NCBI RefSeq assembly: GCF_014126825.1
Contig: NZ_CP059900.1
Coordinates: 1,716,954-1,780,953, forward strand
DNA from: Tomitella gaofuii
GTDB lineage: Bacteria > Actinomycetota > Actinomycetes > Mycobacteriales > Mycobacteriaceae
Direction of reading: 5' to 3'
Length of the DNA: 64,000 nucleotides
The position numbers were made by a program, and so were the translations under genes. Each line of letters opens with the position of its first letter. Within the stretch, counting starts at the first letter, position 1. A model generated the notes under the pieces. That model was given only the letters and a program-made list of their open reading frames with translations, had not been told where the DNA came from and made no database searches. Positions 1 to 11,351 of the stretch are shown piece by piece.

Positions 1-143
1 GCAGCATCGACCCGCCCCTAGACGCCTATGCCGGTCCCGGCCGTATCGCGCCGGCCGGTCCGACGCCGTGCCGCACATTTACGAATCGGGCCGGCCCGAG
101 TCCACCGCACTGCGGCCCGGGCAGCCCGCGAGGAGCCTTCTCG

Positions 144-3100
144 TTGTCCACCATCGCCCCGTCGTCGACCCCCGCCACCCCGATGTCCGCGCTCGCAGAC
201 GTCGCCCTGTCCGACCATGCGCTGTGCGAGTTCGCGGACATGGCGGGGCGGCCGGAACTGTCCGTCGTCGCCCCGTCCGCGGCGCGGTCGCTGCTCGCGG
301 CCGCCCTGGGCCGGCGCGCGCCGGTGCTGCTCGTCACGGCGAGCGGCCGGGAGGCGGACGACCGCACCCGCGAGCTGCAGGAGATCCTGGGCGACGCGGT
401 CGCCCAGTTCCCGTCGTGGGAGACGCTGCCGCATGAGCGGCTGTCCCCGGGCGCGGACACCGTGGGCCGCCGTCTGTCGGTGCTGCGCCGGCTGGCGCGC
501 CCCGGGGACGCCGTCTACGGTCCGCCGCTGCAGGTCATCGTCGCCACGGTGCGCTCGCTGGTGCAGCCGATGGCCCCGGGGCTCGGCGAGATCGAGCCGG
601 TGATCGTGCGCGAGGACGAGGAACACGACCTGGAGGGCCTCGTCGCGCGCCTGGTCGAGCTGGCCTACACCCGGGTGGACATGGTGGGAAAGCGCGGCGA
701 GTTCGCCGTGCGCGGCGGCATCCTCGACGTCTTTCCGCCCACCTCCGACCACGCGGTGCGTATCGAGTTCTGGGGCGACGAGGTCTCCGAGCTGCGCCCG
801 TTCTCGGTGGCCGACCAGCGTTCCATCACAGAGGTGGAGGTGCCGGTGCTCATCGCGCCGCCCTGCCGTGAGCTGCTGCTCACCGCGGACGTGCGCGAGC
901 GTGCCGCGGCGCTCGCTGCCGGGCATCCCGAGGACGCCGCGCTGGTCGAATTGCTCGAATCCCTGGCCCAGGGGATCCCCGCCGAGGGCATGGAGGCGCT
1001 CATCCCCGCGCTGGTCCCGGGCGGCACCACGTTGCTCACCGACGTGCTTCCCGCTGGCGCCCACGTGCTGATCGCCGATCCGGAACGTGTCCGTACCCGG
1101 GCGACGGACCTGGTCAAGACGGGCAAGGAGTTCTTGGAAGCGTCGTGGAGCGCGGCCTCGGTGGGCGGCGACGCGCCGTTGGACACTTCCCGGCTCGATC
1201 TGGGCGACACCGCCTACCGCTCGCTACGGCAGGTGCACGAGGCGGCCGTGGAAGCGGGCGTCCCGTGGTGGACGGTGAGCCCGCTCGCGTCGGGCGACGA
1301 CGGCGAGTACGTGCCGGAGCTGTCCGCATCGCCCACGGCGCGCGGGTCGGAGGAGCAGATCGCCACCATTTTCGCGACGCTGCGGGCACACGTCACCGGC
1401 GGCGGCCGGGCGGCGTTGATCGTCGGCGGCGCGGGGACCGTGACGCGCCTGCTGCAGCGGCTCGCGGAGGCCGAGGTCCCCGCGGTGCGCGCGGGCACGC
1501 ACGACGATGTTGCGCCGGGGCGCGTCGCGGTGCTCCGCGGTGCGATGCAGGACGGCCTTGTGTTGCCCGACGCCGAGCTGGTGCTCATCACCGAGGCCGA
1601 CCTGACCGGCAACCGGGTCGCCGCGGTGGGCGACGGCAAGCGAATGCCGCCCAAGCGGCGCAATCAGGTGGATCCGCTGGCGCTGACCGCGGGCGACCTG
1701 GTGGTGCACGACCAGCACGGCATCGGCCGGTTCGTGGAGATGACCTCGCGCACCGTCTCCGGGGCGCGCCGCGAATATCTGGTGCTCGAGTATGCGGGCA
1801 AACGCGGCCAGCCGGGCGACAAGCTGTTCGTCCCCATGGAGTCGCTCGACCAGCTCTCGCGCTATGTGGGCGGCGAGCTGCCGTCGCTGAGCAAGCTTGG
1901 CGGGTCGGACTGGAAGAACACCAAACGCAAAGCGCGCAAGGCGGTCCGCGAGATCGCCGGAGAACTGGTGCAGCTCTACGCCAAGCGCCAGGCGGCGCCC
2001 GGCCACCGGTTCGCGTCGGACAGCCCGTGGCAGCGCGAGATGGAGGACGCATTCGCCTTCACCGAGACCGGCGACCAGCTCACCGCCATCGACGAGGTCA
2101 AGTCCGACATGGAGAAGGCCGTGCCGATGGACCGCGTCATCTGCGGCGACGTGGGCTACGGCAAGACGGAGATCGCGGTGCGCGCCGCGTTCAAGGCGGT
2201 GCAGGACGGCAAACAGGTGGCGGTACTGGTGCCGACGACGCTGCTGGCGCAGCAGCATCAGCAGACGTTCGAGGACCGCATGGCCGGTTTCCCCGTCACC
2301 ATCAAGGGACTCTCGCGCTTCACCGACCCGGCCGAGTCACGCACCACCGTCGAGCAGTTGGCCACCGGGGAGGTCGACGTGGTCATCGGCACGCACCGGC
2401 TGCTGCAGACGGGCGTGCGGTGGAAGGACCTGGGTCTGGTCATCGTCGACGAGGAGCAGCGCTTCGGCGTGGAGCACAAGGAGCACATCAAGGCGCTGCG
2501 CAGCCACGTGGACGTGCTCACCATGTCCGCCACGCCCATCCCCCGCACTTTGGAGATGAGCCTGGCCGGCATCCGCGAGATGTCGACCATCCTCACCCCG
2601 CCCGAGGAGCGCCACCCCATCCTCACCTACGTGGGCGCGTATGCGGACAAGCAGGTGGCGGCCGCGATCCGGCGCGAGCTGCTGCGCGACGGCCAGGTGT
2701 TCTACGTGCACAACCGGGTCAGTTCCATCGACAAGGCGGCGGCGCGGCTGCGCGAACTGGTGCCGGAGGCCCGGGTGGTGACCGCGCACGGCCAGATGAA
2801 CGAGGAGATGCTCGAGCAGACCGTGCAGGGGTTCTGGAACCGCGAGTTCGACGTGCTGGTGTGCACGACCATCATCGAGACGGGCCTGGACATCTCCAAC
2901 GCGAACACCCTGATCGTGGAGCGGGCCGACGCGCTGGGCCTGGCGCAGCTGCACCAGCTGCGCGGCCGGGTGGGCCGCGGGCGCGAACGGGGCTACGCCT
3001 ACTTCTTGTATCCGCCGGAGAAGCCGCTGACGGAGACCGCCTACGACAGGCTCACCACCATCGCCCGCAACAACGAACTGGGTGCGGGCATGGCGGTGGC

Positions 3101-3779
3101 CATGAAGGACCTCGAATTGCGCGGCGCCGGCAACGTGCTGGGCGCCGAGCAGTCCGGGCACGTCGCGGGGGTCGGCTTCGACCTGTATGTGCGGCTGGTG
3201 GGGGAGGCCGTGGAGGCATACCGGGCGGTGGCCGACGGCGCCCCCGTGGCCGCCGCAGAGGAGACCAAGGAGGTGCACGTGGACCTGCCGGTGGACGCGC
3301 ACATCCCGCCGGACTACATCGACGGCGACCGCCTGCGCCTCGAGGCCTACCGCAAGATCGCCGCGGCCGCCGATGAGGCCGGGATCGCCGCGGTGGTCGA
3401 CGAGCTGGTCGACCGCTACGGCCCCGTTCCGGAGGAGGTGCGGCGCCTGGTCGCCGTGGCGCGGCTGCGCCTGCTGTGCCGGCAGTACGGCGTCACGGAC
3501 GTCGGCGTCAGCGGCACCCAGGTGCGGCTCTCGCCGATGCCCCTCGCCGATTCCAAGCAGCTCCGGCTCAAGCGGCTCTACAAGGGCGCGGCGTACCGGG
3601 CGACCACCTCGACGGTGCAGATCCCGCTGCCGCGTACGGGCGGCCTGGGGTCGGCCCGTCTGCGTGACACCGAGCTGCTGCAGTTCGTCGTCGACTTCCT
3701 CCTGGCGCTCGACGGCAAGCCGGCCGGGATGGTAGATCTGTCCGCGAGTCTGGGCACGGCGGCCCCGGCGCCGGCATGA
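144..3779 (+). CDS. mfd: Transcription-repair coupling factor Mfd
   Basis: Superfamily 2 DNA translocase that pushes stalled RNA polymerase off template-strand lesions and recruits UvrA. The 1211-aa length is normal for the family. In order: an N-terminal UvrB-like module, a CarD-like RNA-polymerase-binding domain starting near residue 518 ([13 protein letters not shown]), the helicase core with Walker [10 protein letters not shown] near 668 and a DEEQ box near 768, and a C-terminal TRCF/D7 domain from about 1040. The TTG at 144 is preferred because GAGGAG lies 8 bases upstream (130-135); an in-frame ATG at 183 lacks a comparable site. The stop overlaps the mazG start by 4 bases, so the two are probably co-transcribed. 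Gene order matches M. tuberculosis Rv1020-Rv1021. Only the exact start is uncertain. Confidence 0.97.
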   Translation: MSTIAPSSTPATPMSALADVALSDHALCEFADMAGRPELSVVAPSAARSLLAAALGRRAPVLLVTASGREADDRTRELQEILGDAVAQFPSWETLPHERLSPGADTVGRRLSVLRRLARPGDAVYGPPLQVIVATVRSLVQPMAPGLGEIEPVIVREDEEHDLEGLVARLVELAYTRVDMVGKRGEFAVRGGILDVFPPTSDHAVRIEFWGDEVSELRPFSVADQRSITEVEVPVLIAPPCRELLLTADVRERAAALAAGHPEDAALVELLESLAQGIPAEGMEALIPALVPGGTTLLTDVLPAGAHVLIADPERVRTRATDLVKTGKEFLEASWSAASVGGDAPLDTSRLDLGDTAYRSLRQVHEAAVEAGVPWWTVSPLASGDDGEYVPELSASPTARGSEEQIATIFATLRAHVTGGGRAALIVGGAGTVTRLLQRLAEAEVPAVRAGTHDDVAPGRVAVLRGAMQDGLVLPDAELVLITEADLTGNRVAAVGDGKRMPPKRRNQVDPLALTAGDLVVHDQHGIGRFVEMTSRTVSGARREYLVLEYAGKRGQPGDKLFVPMESLDQLSRYVGGELPSLSKLGGSDWKNTKRKARKAVREIAGELVQLYAKRQAAPGHRFASDSPWQREMEDAFAFTETGDQLTAIDEVKSDMEKAVPMDRVICGDVGYGKTEIAVRAAFKAVQDGKQVAVLVPTTLLAQQHQQTFEDRMAGFPVTIKGLSRFTDPAESRTTVEQLATGEVDVVIGTHRLLQTGVRWKDLGLVIVDEEQRFGVEHKEHIKALRSHVDVLTMSATPIPRTLEMSLAGIREMSTILTPPEERHPILTYVGAYADKQVAAAIRRELLRDGQVFYVHNRVSSIDKAAARLRELVPEARVVTAHGQMNEEMLEQTVQGFWNREFDVLVCTTIIETGLDISNANTLIVERADALGLAQLHQLRGRVGRGRERGYAYFLYPPEKPLTETAYDRLTTIARNNELGAGMAVAMKDLELRGAGNVLGAEQSGHVAGVGFDLYVRLVGEAVEAYRAVADGAPVAAAEETKEVHVDLPVDAHIPPDYIDGDRLRLEAYRKIAAAADEAGIAAVVDELVDRYGPVPEEVRRLVAVARLRLLCRQYGVTDVGVSGTQVRLSPMPLADSKQLRLKRLYKGAAYRATTSTVQIPLPRTGGLGSARLRDTELLQFVVDFLLALDGKPAGMVDLSASLGTAAPAPA

Positions 3780-4456
3780 CGGGGCCGGACGGCACGCCGC
3801 GGGAAGGAGCCCGGCTGCTTGACGCGGTGGCGCTCATGGACACGCTGTGCACCGACGGCGCGTGGGAATCGCAGCAGACGCACTCCAGCCTCACCGGCTA
3901 CCTCGTGGAGGAGACCTACGAGCTGCTTGACGCCATCGCCTCCGGGAACCGCGACGAGATGGTGGCCGAGTTGGGCGACGTGCTGCTCCAAGTGCTTTTC
4001 CACGCCCGCATCGGCGCGGACTTCACCATCGACGACGTGGCCGAGTCGTTCATCCGCAAGGTAACGGCGCGTTCCGCCGGGGTGCTGGCCGGCGGCGTGG
4101 ACCTGGCCACCCAGGTCGACGACTGGGAACGCGCCAAGTCCCGGGAACGGCCCGACGCGTCGGCCATGGACGGCATCCCGGCGGCCCAGCCTGCGCTGGC
4201 GCTCGCCGCGAAGGTCCTCGCCAGGGCGCGCGACGCCGGAGTGCCCGCCGACGCGATCCCGGCAGCACTGACCACAGTGACCGTGAGCCCCGACGGGGGC
4301 GCTGAGGAACGACTGCGCTCCGAGGCCCTGGAGTTCGCGCGACGGATCCGGGCGGCCGAGCGTGCGATGCGGGCGTGTGGCGCGGGGACGGACCGCGAAG
4401 GTGGGGAGCGGCGCGCGCGCCCCAGCGCCGACGAGTGGCGTGCCGCGTTGCGCTGA
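3776..4456 (+). CDS. mazG: Nucleoside triphosphate pyrophosphohydrolase MazG
   Basis: Hydrolyses (d)NTPs, including damaged ones, to monophosphate plus pyrophosphate; a cytosolic house-cleaning enzyme. The MazG metal site is visible as EETYELLDA (residues about 43-51) followed by [12 protein letters not shown] (about 61-72), the paired acidic helices of an all-alpha NTP pyrophosphatase. At 226 aa it matches the single-domain actinobacterial form rather than the two-domain E. coli protein. ATG at 3776 overlaps the mfd stop, giving translational coupling. A variable Gly/Arg/Glu-rich tail follows residue 200. Position between mfd and lpqU is the M. tuberculosis order. Confidence 0.93.
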   Translation: MTGPDGTPREGARLLDAVALMDTLCTDGAWESQQTHSSLTGYLVEETYELLDAIASGNRDEMVAELGDVLLQVLFHARIGADFTIDDVAESFIRKVTARSAGVLAGGVDLATQVDDWERAKSRERPDASAMDGIPAAQPALALAAKVLARARDAGVPADAIPAALTTVTVSPDGGAEERLRSEALEFARRIRAAERAMRACGAGTDREGGERRARPSADEWRAALR

Positions 4457-4567
4457 TCCGTCGTCGCCGAGCCCCACCACCGAACGTGTTCGCGCGGCGA
4501 ACCGGCATGCCGCCCCCGGGTCCGTAGCATGGGCTGGCCGCCGGCACCGGCGACGGTGCAGTGGGCT

Positions 4568-4652
4568 AGGTGCACGGCGGTGAGTGCAGTGCGGTGGGCG
4601 CAATGTGGTGGGCGCAGTGCAGGTGAGTGCAATGCAGGTGAGTGCAGTGCGG
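4568..4652 (+). repeat. Short degenerate tandem repeat upstream of the transglycosylase gene
   Basis: About 85 bases of imperfect direct repeats built from GTGAGTGCAGTGC, GGTGGGCGCAGTGC and AGGTGAGTGCAATGC, ending 12 bases before the AGGAGG of the next gene. It lies in the 220-base gap after mazG. No stable hairpin or riboswitch fold was recognised. The repeat could hold binding sites or simply be slippage-prone sequence. Confidence 0.5.
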
Positions 4653-4676
4653 TGAAGACGAACCAGGAGGCCGACG

Positions 4677-5441
4677 GTGGGCGGTGCCAGACGAGTGCGC
4701 AGTCGCGCCGCGGCGATGATCGCCGCGGTGATGCCCGCCGTGGTGGTCAGCGGTGTCGTGGGCGCCGCCGTGGTCTCCTGTTCTCTGGTCGAGCGCCCGA
4801 CAGTCCCCGACCTCAACCCGCCGGGCGCGGGTGCGCCGTTGCCGCCGATCGACGTGGAGGCGCCCGGACGCAGCGCCGATCAGCTGGCGGATTGGGCGTC
4901 GGGTCTGAGCGACCAGCTGGGTATCTCGCAGACGGCCCTCGAGGCGTACGGCTATGCGCAGGCGGTGATGGCGGTGGCGCGGCCCGATTGCCACCTGGGG
5001 TGGACGACCGTTGCGGGGATCGGGTCCGTGGAGAGCAAGCACGGGACGCACGGCGGCGCATCGGTGTCCGCAAACGGCCAGGTGAATCCGCCCATCCGGG
5101 GCGTGGCGCTGGACGGCAGTCCCGGCGTGGCGAAAATCGACGACACCGACGGCGGGGCCATGGACGGAGACCCGGTGCATGATCGGGCGATGGGGCCGAT
5201 GCAGTTCATCCCGGAGACGTGGCAACGCTGGGGTGTGGACGCGAACGGCGACGGCATCGCCGACCCTGACAACCTCGACGACGCGGCGCTTACCGCGGGG
5301 CGCTATTTGTGCGGCTTCGGGCGCGATCTGTCCACCGCGGCGGGATGGACCGACGCGCTCGCCTCCTACAACATGTCGGAGGCGTACGCGCGTGAAGTGC
5401 AGTTCCGGGCCAACGCCTACTCGGTAGGCGTGCGGCCCTGA
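4677..5441 (+). CDS. LpqU-like lytic murein transglycosylase, membrane-anchored or lipoprotein
   Basis: Cleaves the MurNAc-GlcNAc bond of peptidoglycan. An N-terminal hydrophobic segment (residues 10-33) ends in VVSCS, a weak lipobox, so the 254-aa product is exported and probably lipid-anchored. The SLT/MltB-type catalytic region has the general-acid Glu in GIGSVESKHG (Glu near 119) and the conserved GPMQFIPETW block near 172. A DxDGxxD-like DANGDGIADPDN stretch (about 187-198) could bind calcium. GTG start with AGGAGG 6-7 bases upstream. Its place between mazG and eno matches M. tuberculosis lpqU (Rv1022). Confidence 0.88.
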   Translation: MGGARRVRSRAAAMIAAVMPAVVVSGVVGAAVVSCSLVERPTVPDLNPPGAGAPLPPIDVEAPGRSADQLADWASGLSDQLGISQTALEAYGYAQAVMAVARPDCHLGWTTVAGIGSVESKHGTHGGASVSANGQVNPPIRGVALDGSPGVAKIDDTDGGAMDGDPVHDRAMGPMQFIPETWQRWGVDANGDGIADPDNLDDAALTAGRYLCGFGRDLSTAAGWTDALASYNMSEAYAREVQFRANAYSVGVRP

Positions 5442-6377
5442 CCGCAGCGGGGCATTAGACCGTTCGGCTGACATTTAGACGCACGTTTTTCGTAGTAACG
5501 ATTACACAACATGTTCTACTCGGTGTGGTCACGGTGTGCTGTTCGGCCGAGGGTGCAGGTCGTATCGATGCTGGTTGCGGGCCCGGTTGTGGCAATGTGC
5601 GATGTTCGCGCGCTGGGCGGTATTGCCGTATTCGATATTGATCGAACGTCCAGTTATGCGTAATGAGGAGTACTCAAGTAGATGAACTGCGACAACGGTG
5701 TTAGCGTTTCACCAGGTCTTTGTGGTCGCCGCCGACCCGCGTCGGGTGTTGCGCTGGTCGCGATCCGGGAAGCGGCGGGGAGTAGTTGTTCGTACGTATG
5801 AATCGGTGTCCATACGTAAGGGTTCCGTGGCTCCCGGGCGGTGGCGTCGACGGCCGCATCGCCGAAGTCGTCCGGCGGGACACCGCCGGGAGTGACGACG
5901 CGGAAAGGGCTGTGCCGGCTGCTGCTCCCGCCCGAGCGGCGCCCCGGCCTCGACCGCGTCCGCGGGTGATCGTCCGCACCCGCATTCCGGGCCCGGCCCG
6001 CAGCCGTCCGCCAACGGCGCGGGGCGGGCCCGGGTCAGTTTCGCCGCCGGGGTGCTGTTCCGGAAACTCTCACGGTGCGACCGCCCGGAGGGGATCAGGT
6101 GCGTGGTGCGTTGTGATGCCCGGCCACTGATCTGCATCAGTGCGATTCGTGCGCGCTGCTTATGGCAATTTCTAGTGTCATCTGAACGACCTACAAAACC
6201 CCTTCAAGAGTCCGTAAACCGCAGTAACGGTATGAGGACTTGTCGGTGGCGGGGCCTAGTATTCGGCGTGTTCCTGATTCGCAGCGTGGAATCGGGGGCG
6301 GGAGCTGTGACAACCGGTGACGGTAACGGGCTTGACAACAGAGTTGGCCGCCCGGTCTTTTTGGAAACGAGTGGGAG
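5442..6377. other. Gene-poor 0.94-kb interval
   Basis: No credible gene in six frames over 936 bases, unusual here. AT-richer stretches at 5470-5520 and 6170-6230 could carry promoters. An inverted repeat TACGTATG / CATACGTA (5793-5800 and 5811-5818) could form a hairpin. A 39-codon ORF at 5682-5801 has a GAGGAG 11 bases upstream but no other support. The last ~150 bases precede the secreted-protein gene and probably hold its promoter and leader. Confidence 0.5.
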
Positions 6378-7205
6378 ATGAAAATGCGCGCGAAAAAGTT
6401 CGCCGGAGCCTCTGCGGCCGGCATCGCCTCAGTGGCTCTGGTGCTTGGAGGCACGGGTGTGGCAGGTGCCCTCCCGGGGGCCGGCAGCCTCGGATCGCTG
6501 ACCGGCTCGGCCGGCGGCGACCAGTGCGGCACCACTGTGGTGACGCAGAACGATCTGCAGACGGACGGAAACGGTGCCACGCTTCCCGCGGGCACCTGGT
6601 ACACCCCGGGCGACGAAAACCCCGCAGTGATCGGCGCGGCGACGGACGACGCGCACGGCACCGGAGTCCTCGAATTCACGCAGGATGCGTCGTTGGGCAC
6701 GTCGCTGTACCGAGCGTCGGACCTGACGCTGGCCGAGCTGGCCGCTGAAGGACCTATCCAGTACGAGTTCACTGCGAGCAATGACAATGCGGCCAGCAGT
6801 AATACTCCTGCGCTGCAGATCCGCGTGCTCGGTGCGGCGACCGGGTCAGACGACGGTTTTGCCACCATCGTCTGGTCGCCACCCGCCGCTGAAGGCGAAT
6901 GGGTGACGGCCAAGGCGGAGGCGACCGACGGTTCCTTCTGGGTCACCCGGGACATCCTCGACGGGAACGGGGATGTCGTACTCGAGAGTGGTGCTCCGGC
7001 GACGCTGCACCAGATTGCCGAGTGGAACCCGGACGCGACGATCCTCGGCGTCGGCGTCCAGCAGACGAAGGGGAACGACTCCACCGATGTCAAGGTGGAC
7101 AACTTCACCATCGGCTGCCAGGTCACCGATTTCGAGGTGACCGCACCCGGTCCGTTCGGTTCGTTGGCCGGCCTGTTCGGGAGTTTCGGTTCGAGCGAAC
7201 AGTGA
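6378..7205 (+). CDS. Secreted protein of unknown function
   Basis: 275 aa with a clear Sec signal peptide: basic start MKMRAKK, a hydrophobic core to about residue 30 and an Ala-rich cleavage region (GVAGALPG). The mature part is acidic and rich in Ser, Thr, Gly and Asp, with two cysteines (CGTT near 50 and GCQ near 250) that could form a disulphide, and looks like a beta-sandwich (repeated short hydrophobic strands, FEVTAPGP near the end). It ends in a Gly/Ser/Phe-rich tail. No enzyme motif is visible. GTGGGAG lies just upstream of the ATG; a second in-frame ATG is at 6384. A long non-coding stretch precedes it and a hairpin follows. Confidence 0.75.
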   Translation: MKMRAKKFAGASAAGIASVALVLGGTGVAGALPGAGSLGSLTGSAGGDQCGTTVVTQNDLQTDGNGATLPAGTWYTPGDENPAVIGAATDDAHGTGVLEFTQDASLGTSLYRASDLTLAELAAEGPIQYEFTASNDNAASSNTPALQIRVLGAATGSDDGFATIVWSPPAAEGEWVTAKAEATDGSFWVTRDILDGNGDVVLESGAPATLHQIAEWNPDATILGVGVQQTKGNDSTDVKVDNFTIGCQVTDFEVTAPGPFGSLAGLFGSFGSSEQ

Positions 7206-7254
7206 CGATCCCCGTGACCGTTGATCTTCCGTCACCGGTCACGGAAAGACACAC

Positions 7255-7283
7255 GGGCGCCCCGCCGGTCCAGCGGGGCGCCC
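7255..7283. terminator. Bidirectional hairpin terminator candidate
   Basis: Perfect 11-bp arms GGGCGCCCCGC / GCGGGGCGCCC with a 7-base loop, between two convergent genes. A second, weaker inverted repeat (CCGTGACCG / CGGTCACGG, 7212-7220 and 7236-7244) lies just before it. No long U-tract, as is common in actinobacteria. Confidence 0.6.
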
Positions 7284-7292
7284 GGGCACGCG

Positions 7293-8258
7293 TCAGTCCC
7301 CGATGCCCACCGGCACGTCGCCGACGATCGAGATCCGGTCCATCACACGCTTCTGCGGGAAGTAGTCGCTCGCCGCATAGTGCTGGCAGGTGCGGTTGTC
7401 CCACATGGCCACCGTGTCGGGGCGCCAGCGCAGCCGCACCTGGAACTCGGGCCGCTGCACGTGCCGGTAGATCACCGAGAGGATCTCGTCCGACTCCTCC
7501 TGCGGGATGCCGAGCACGCGGGTGGTGAATACCTGGCAGGCGAACAGCACCCGCCGGCCGGACTCGGGGATCACCCGCACCAGCGGATGCTGCACCGCAG
7601 GCAGGTGCGGCCGCAGCATCTCCACGGCCTCGGACGGCATCGACGTGCCGAAGGCCTGCATCCAGTCGTGTTCGGCGACGAGCCCGTCGATGCGCTCGCG
7701 GAACGCGGCGGGCAGGGTGTCGTAGGCGGCGGCCGTGTCGGTCCACAGGGTGTCGCCGCCGCTCGCGGGCAGCTCCACCGCGCGCAGAACTGCGCCGAAG
7801 GAGGGAGTGGCGCTCCACGTCACATCGTTGTGCCAGGAGTTCTCGACGCCCGCGCTCGCCATCCCCTTGGCGAGCGTGGTCACGTCGACGTCCGTCTGTC
7901 CCGGCTGGGTGTACTTGAAGAAGGGGTGCTGCTCGAGCTCGCCCCACAGCTCGGCGAAGGCGCGGTGGTCCGCGCGGCTGATGTGCTGGTCGCGGAAGAA
8001 CAGCACCTTCCATTCCAGCAGGGCGCGGCGAAGCTCGGCCAGCGTGGCCGCGTCGAGGTCGCCGCCGAGGCGCAGGCCCGACACCTCGGCGCCGATGGTG
8101 GTGCCGGCGGGCGCCACGGTGATGTGTTCGTAGGGCCGCGGTTCGGCGCCCCCGGGCAGGCGGTCGGCCACGATGGGCCCGTACATGAGCAGCGGGTCGG
8201 TGGTGGAGTCGCCGTAGATGGTCGAGGTGGGGACTGCGGGGGCGTCGGTGGCGGTCAT
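7293..8258 (-). CDS. TauD/TfdA-family Fe(II)/2-oxoglutarate-dependent dioxygenase
   Basis: Non-haem iron oxygenase of the taurine/alkylsulfonate or aryloxyalkanoate type; the substrate cannot be read from sequence. The 321-aa protein has the facial triad: HxD in SWHNDVTW (near residue 143) and the distal His in NRTCQHYA (near 293), followed by the 2-oxoglutarate-binding Arg in MDRIS. Early motifs GAEVSGLRL and VLFFRDQ are typical of TauD. ATG at 8258 has AGGAGG 5-6 bases upstream, inside the end of the tetR gene. The two genes overlap by 4 bases and form an operon, so the regulator probably senses the substrate or product of this enzyme. Confidence 0.9.
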   Translation of the reverse strand: MTATDAPAVPTSTIYGDSTTDPLLMYGPIVADRLPGGAEPRPYEHITVAPAGTTIGAEVSGLRLGGDLDAATLAELRRALLEWKVLFFRDQHISRADHRAFAELWGELEQHPFFKYTQPGQTDVDVTTLAKGMASAGVENSWHNDVTWSATPSFGAVLRAVELPASGGDTLWTDTAAAYDTLPAAFRERIDGLVAEHDWMQAFGTSMPSEAVEMLRPHLPAVQHPLVRVIPESGRRVLFACQVFTTRVLGIPQEESDEILSVIYRHVQRPEFQVRLRWRPDTVAMWDNRTCQHYAASDYFPQKRVMDRISIVGDVPVGIGD

Positions 8259-9034
8259 CGGTGTTCCTCCTGGATCGGTGGTGGGGTGTGCGGGGCGAGG
8301 GAGTGCAGGTCGAGCGTGTCCGGACCGGCGGGCGCGGTGAGCAGGCCGTGGCACGTGTCGACGAGCCGCGCCGTGACACGGCCGGGCGACGTCGCGGCGC
8401 CGGGGACGGGGAACGACGGCGGGGGGAACGGGAACGCGGGGGAGTGCACGGCGCCGTCGGCCGCGGCCTCGGCGGCGGCGAGAGCGCCCACCACGTGCCC
8501 CAGCAGGCCGGCGGTGCGCCAGCGCGCGGTCTCCTCGTCGAGGCCGGGTCGGGTGCCTGCGGCGGTGAGCACCGCGACCATGCGCCTGCGCGTCTCTTCG
8601 ACGGTGAACAGGGTGCTGTGTTCGGTGATGAGGCCGGCGAGCTCGGGCGAGACCATCGATTGCGCGAGAAAGCGCGCGTACGCCGAGCCGGGGACGAGCA
8701 GAACTCGACGGGCCAGCGGCACCACGAACGCCTCGGCCAGGGCGCGCAGCATCGCCTCGGGGTGCGTCGGCGGGTCGGCGTCGAGCGCGTCGAGCATGGC
8801 CTGGCGGTGTACGGCGATGGGGTCCATGCGCTCGGCCAACACCGCGCCGACCAGGCCGTCGCGGGTCCCGAAGTGGTAATTGGCGGCCGACTTGTTGGAC
8901 TGGCCGGCGGCCTCCTGCACGGCGCGCAGAGTGAGGCCCGTGAGCCCGCGCTCGGCGACGATGCGCTCGGCGGCGTCGATCATCGCGGCGCGGGCGGGGG
9001 AGTCGCGTCGGGCGGTGGCGCTGGTCGGTGTCAC
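8255..9034 (-). CDS. TetR-family transcriptional regulator
   Basis: 259 aa with an N-terminal TetR helix-turn-helix (residues about 14-60: MIDAAERIVAERG, then LRAVQEAAGQSNKSAANYHFGTRDGL) and a helical ligand-binding domain. The C-terminal Pro/Ala-rich region (about 215-259) is probably disordered. GTG start at 9034. The perfect palindrome at 9044-9063 sits 10 bases upstream and is its likely operator, so it probably represses itself and the dioxygenase gene that follows with a 4-base overlap. Confidence 0.9.
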   Translation of the reverse strand: MTPTSATARRDSPARAAMIDAAERIVAERGLTGLTLRAVQEAAGQSNKSAANYHFGTRDGLVGAVLAERMDPIAVHRQAMLDALDADPPTHPEAMLRALAEAFVVPLARRVLLVPGSAYARFLAQSMVSPELAGLITEHSTLFTVEETRRRMVAVLTAAGTRPGLDEETARWRTAGLLGHVVGALAAAEAAADGAVHSPAFPFPPPSFPVPGAATSPGRVTARLVDTCHGLLTAPAGPDTLDLHSLAPHTPPPIQEEHR

Positions 9035-9043
9035 ACCTCACAT

Positions 9044-9063
9044 ATTAAGGATTAGTCCTTAAT
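9044..9063. promoter_or_regulatory. Palindromic operator for the TetR regulator
   Basis: Perfect inverted repeat ATTAAGGA-TTAG-TCCTTAAT, AT-rich in a GC-rich background, 10 bases upstream of the tetR start. Its size and place are typical of a TetR autoregulatory operator. Confidence 0.75.
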
Positions 9064-9223
9064 GCGGCAATCGCCGGGCAGCGGGGAACCTCCGATCGCC
9101 TGCCCCATCCCGCCGCGTGCCTGCGAGACGCGGCTCGGTGGGGCAGATAAGCTGACCCGAGTTGCGCGGGCCCGCGCGGAACCGCCACATCGACGATCGA
9201 CAACCGACGACACCGATCGATGA

Positions 9224-10557
<1,334 letters not shown>

Positions 10558-10558
<1 letters not shown>

Positions 10559-11274
10559 TGGCGGAGCGGGGCAGGCGGCGGCCGGCGGGCAGCCCGGGCG
10601 GCAGGGAACCGGGGCGCAGTGCGCGCACCCGGGACTCGCGTTCGCGCGCGTCCGGCCGCGCGCAGGCCCCGCGGTCGTCGTCGGCCCGGCGCACCGCCAC
10701 GGCGGCGCAGGCGCGCCGGGGGGCGTCGACCCGGCCGGGCACCGCCGTACGGCCGGGCGCGTCGGCGCGCGCCGGGTCCGCGCCGCTCACGGCGCGCGCC
10801 TCGAGCGCCTGGCGGCGGATGTCCGAGCGGACGGAGGGTTCGGGCCAGGGCATGTCTCCGCGCCGCGTCGTCGTCGTCATCGTCATGGTGTGTTTTCTGG
10901 CGCTGGCACTGGCCAACCCGGTGCGGACCTACTTCACCCAGCGCCAGGACGCGGCGGAGGCTGCGGCACACCACGCCGAACTGGTGGCGCAGATCGCCGA
11001 GTTGAAGAAGAAGGAAAAGCTCCTCGAGGACCCCGACTACATCCGCGCCCAGGCGCGCGACCGGCTGGGATTCGTCGAAGCCGGCCGCACCCCGTACATC
11101 GTCGAGTTGCCGGGGGATCCGGTCGAGGCACAAGTCCAGCACGACAAGGCCGAGGCCGCGAATCGTCCCTGGTACGGGTCCGTGTGGGATTCCATCTCGC
11201 ATGCCGCCGAGGACGACGCCGACGTGCCGGTGCCCAACGTGATCCCGGCCCCGGCACCCCCGCCCGGAGAGTGA
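10558..11274 (+). CDS. FtsB/DivIC-like septum formation initiator
   Basis: Bitopic membrane protein of the divisome core that links FtsL and FtsQ. The 238-aa product has a long basic, low-complexity cytoplasmic head (1-100, Arg/Ser/Ala/Pro-rich), one transmembrane helix (about 102-120, VVVVIVMVCFLALALA), a coiled coil (about 125-160, with AELKKKEKLLEDPDYI) and the DivIC-type motif QARDRLGFVEAGRTPY. The extended head and acidic/Pro-rich tail are common in actinobacterial homologues (compare Rv1024). The ATG overlaps the eno stop by one base. Confidence 0.88.
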
Positions 11275-11351
11275 CGCGCGTCCGGCCGGCGTCCGGCGCG
11301 GGCGAGGGGTCGGCAGCAATGACATACCGCAACCGGAGAGGCGATCCACCG

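Noticed and set aside
5682..5801. 39-codon ORF with GAGGAG upstream
   Set aside because: Distance to the ribosome site is long, the product has no recognisable feature, and no neighbour supports it.
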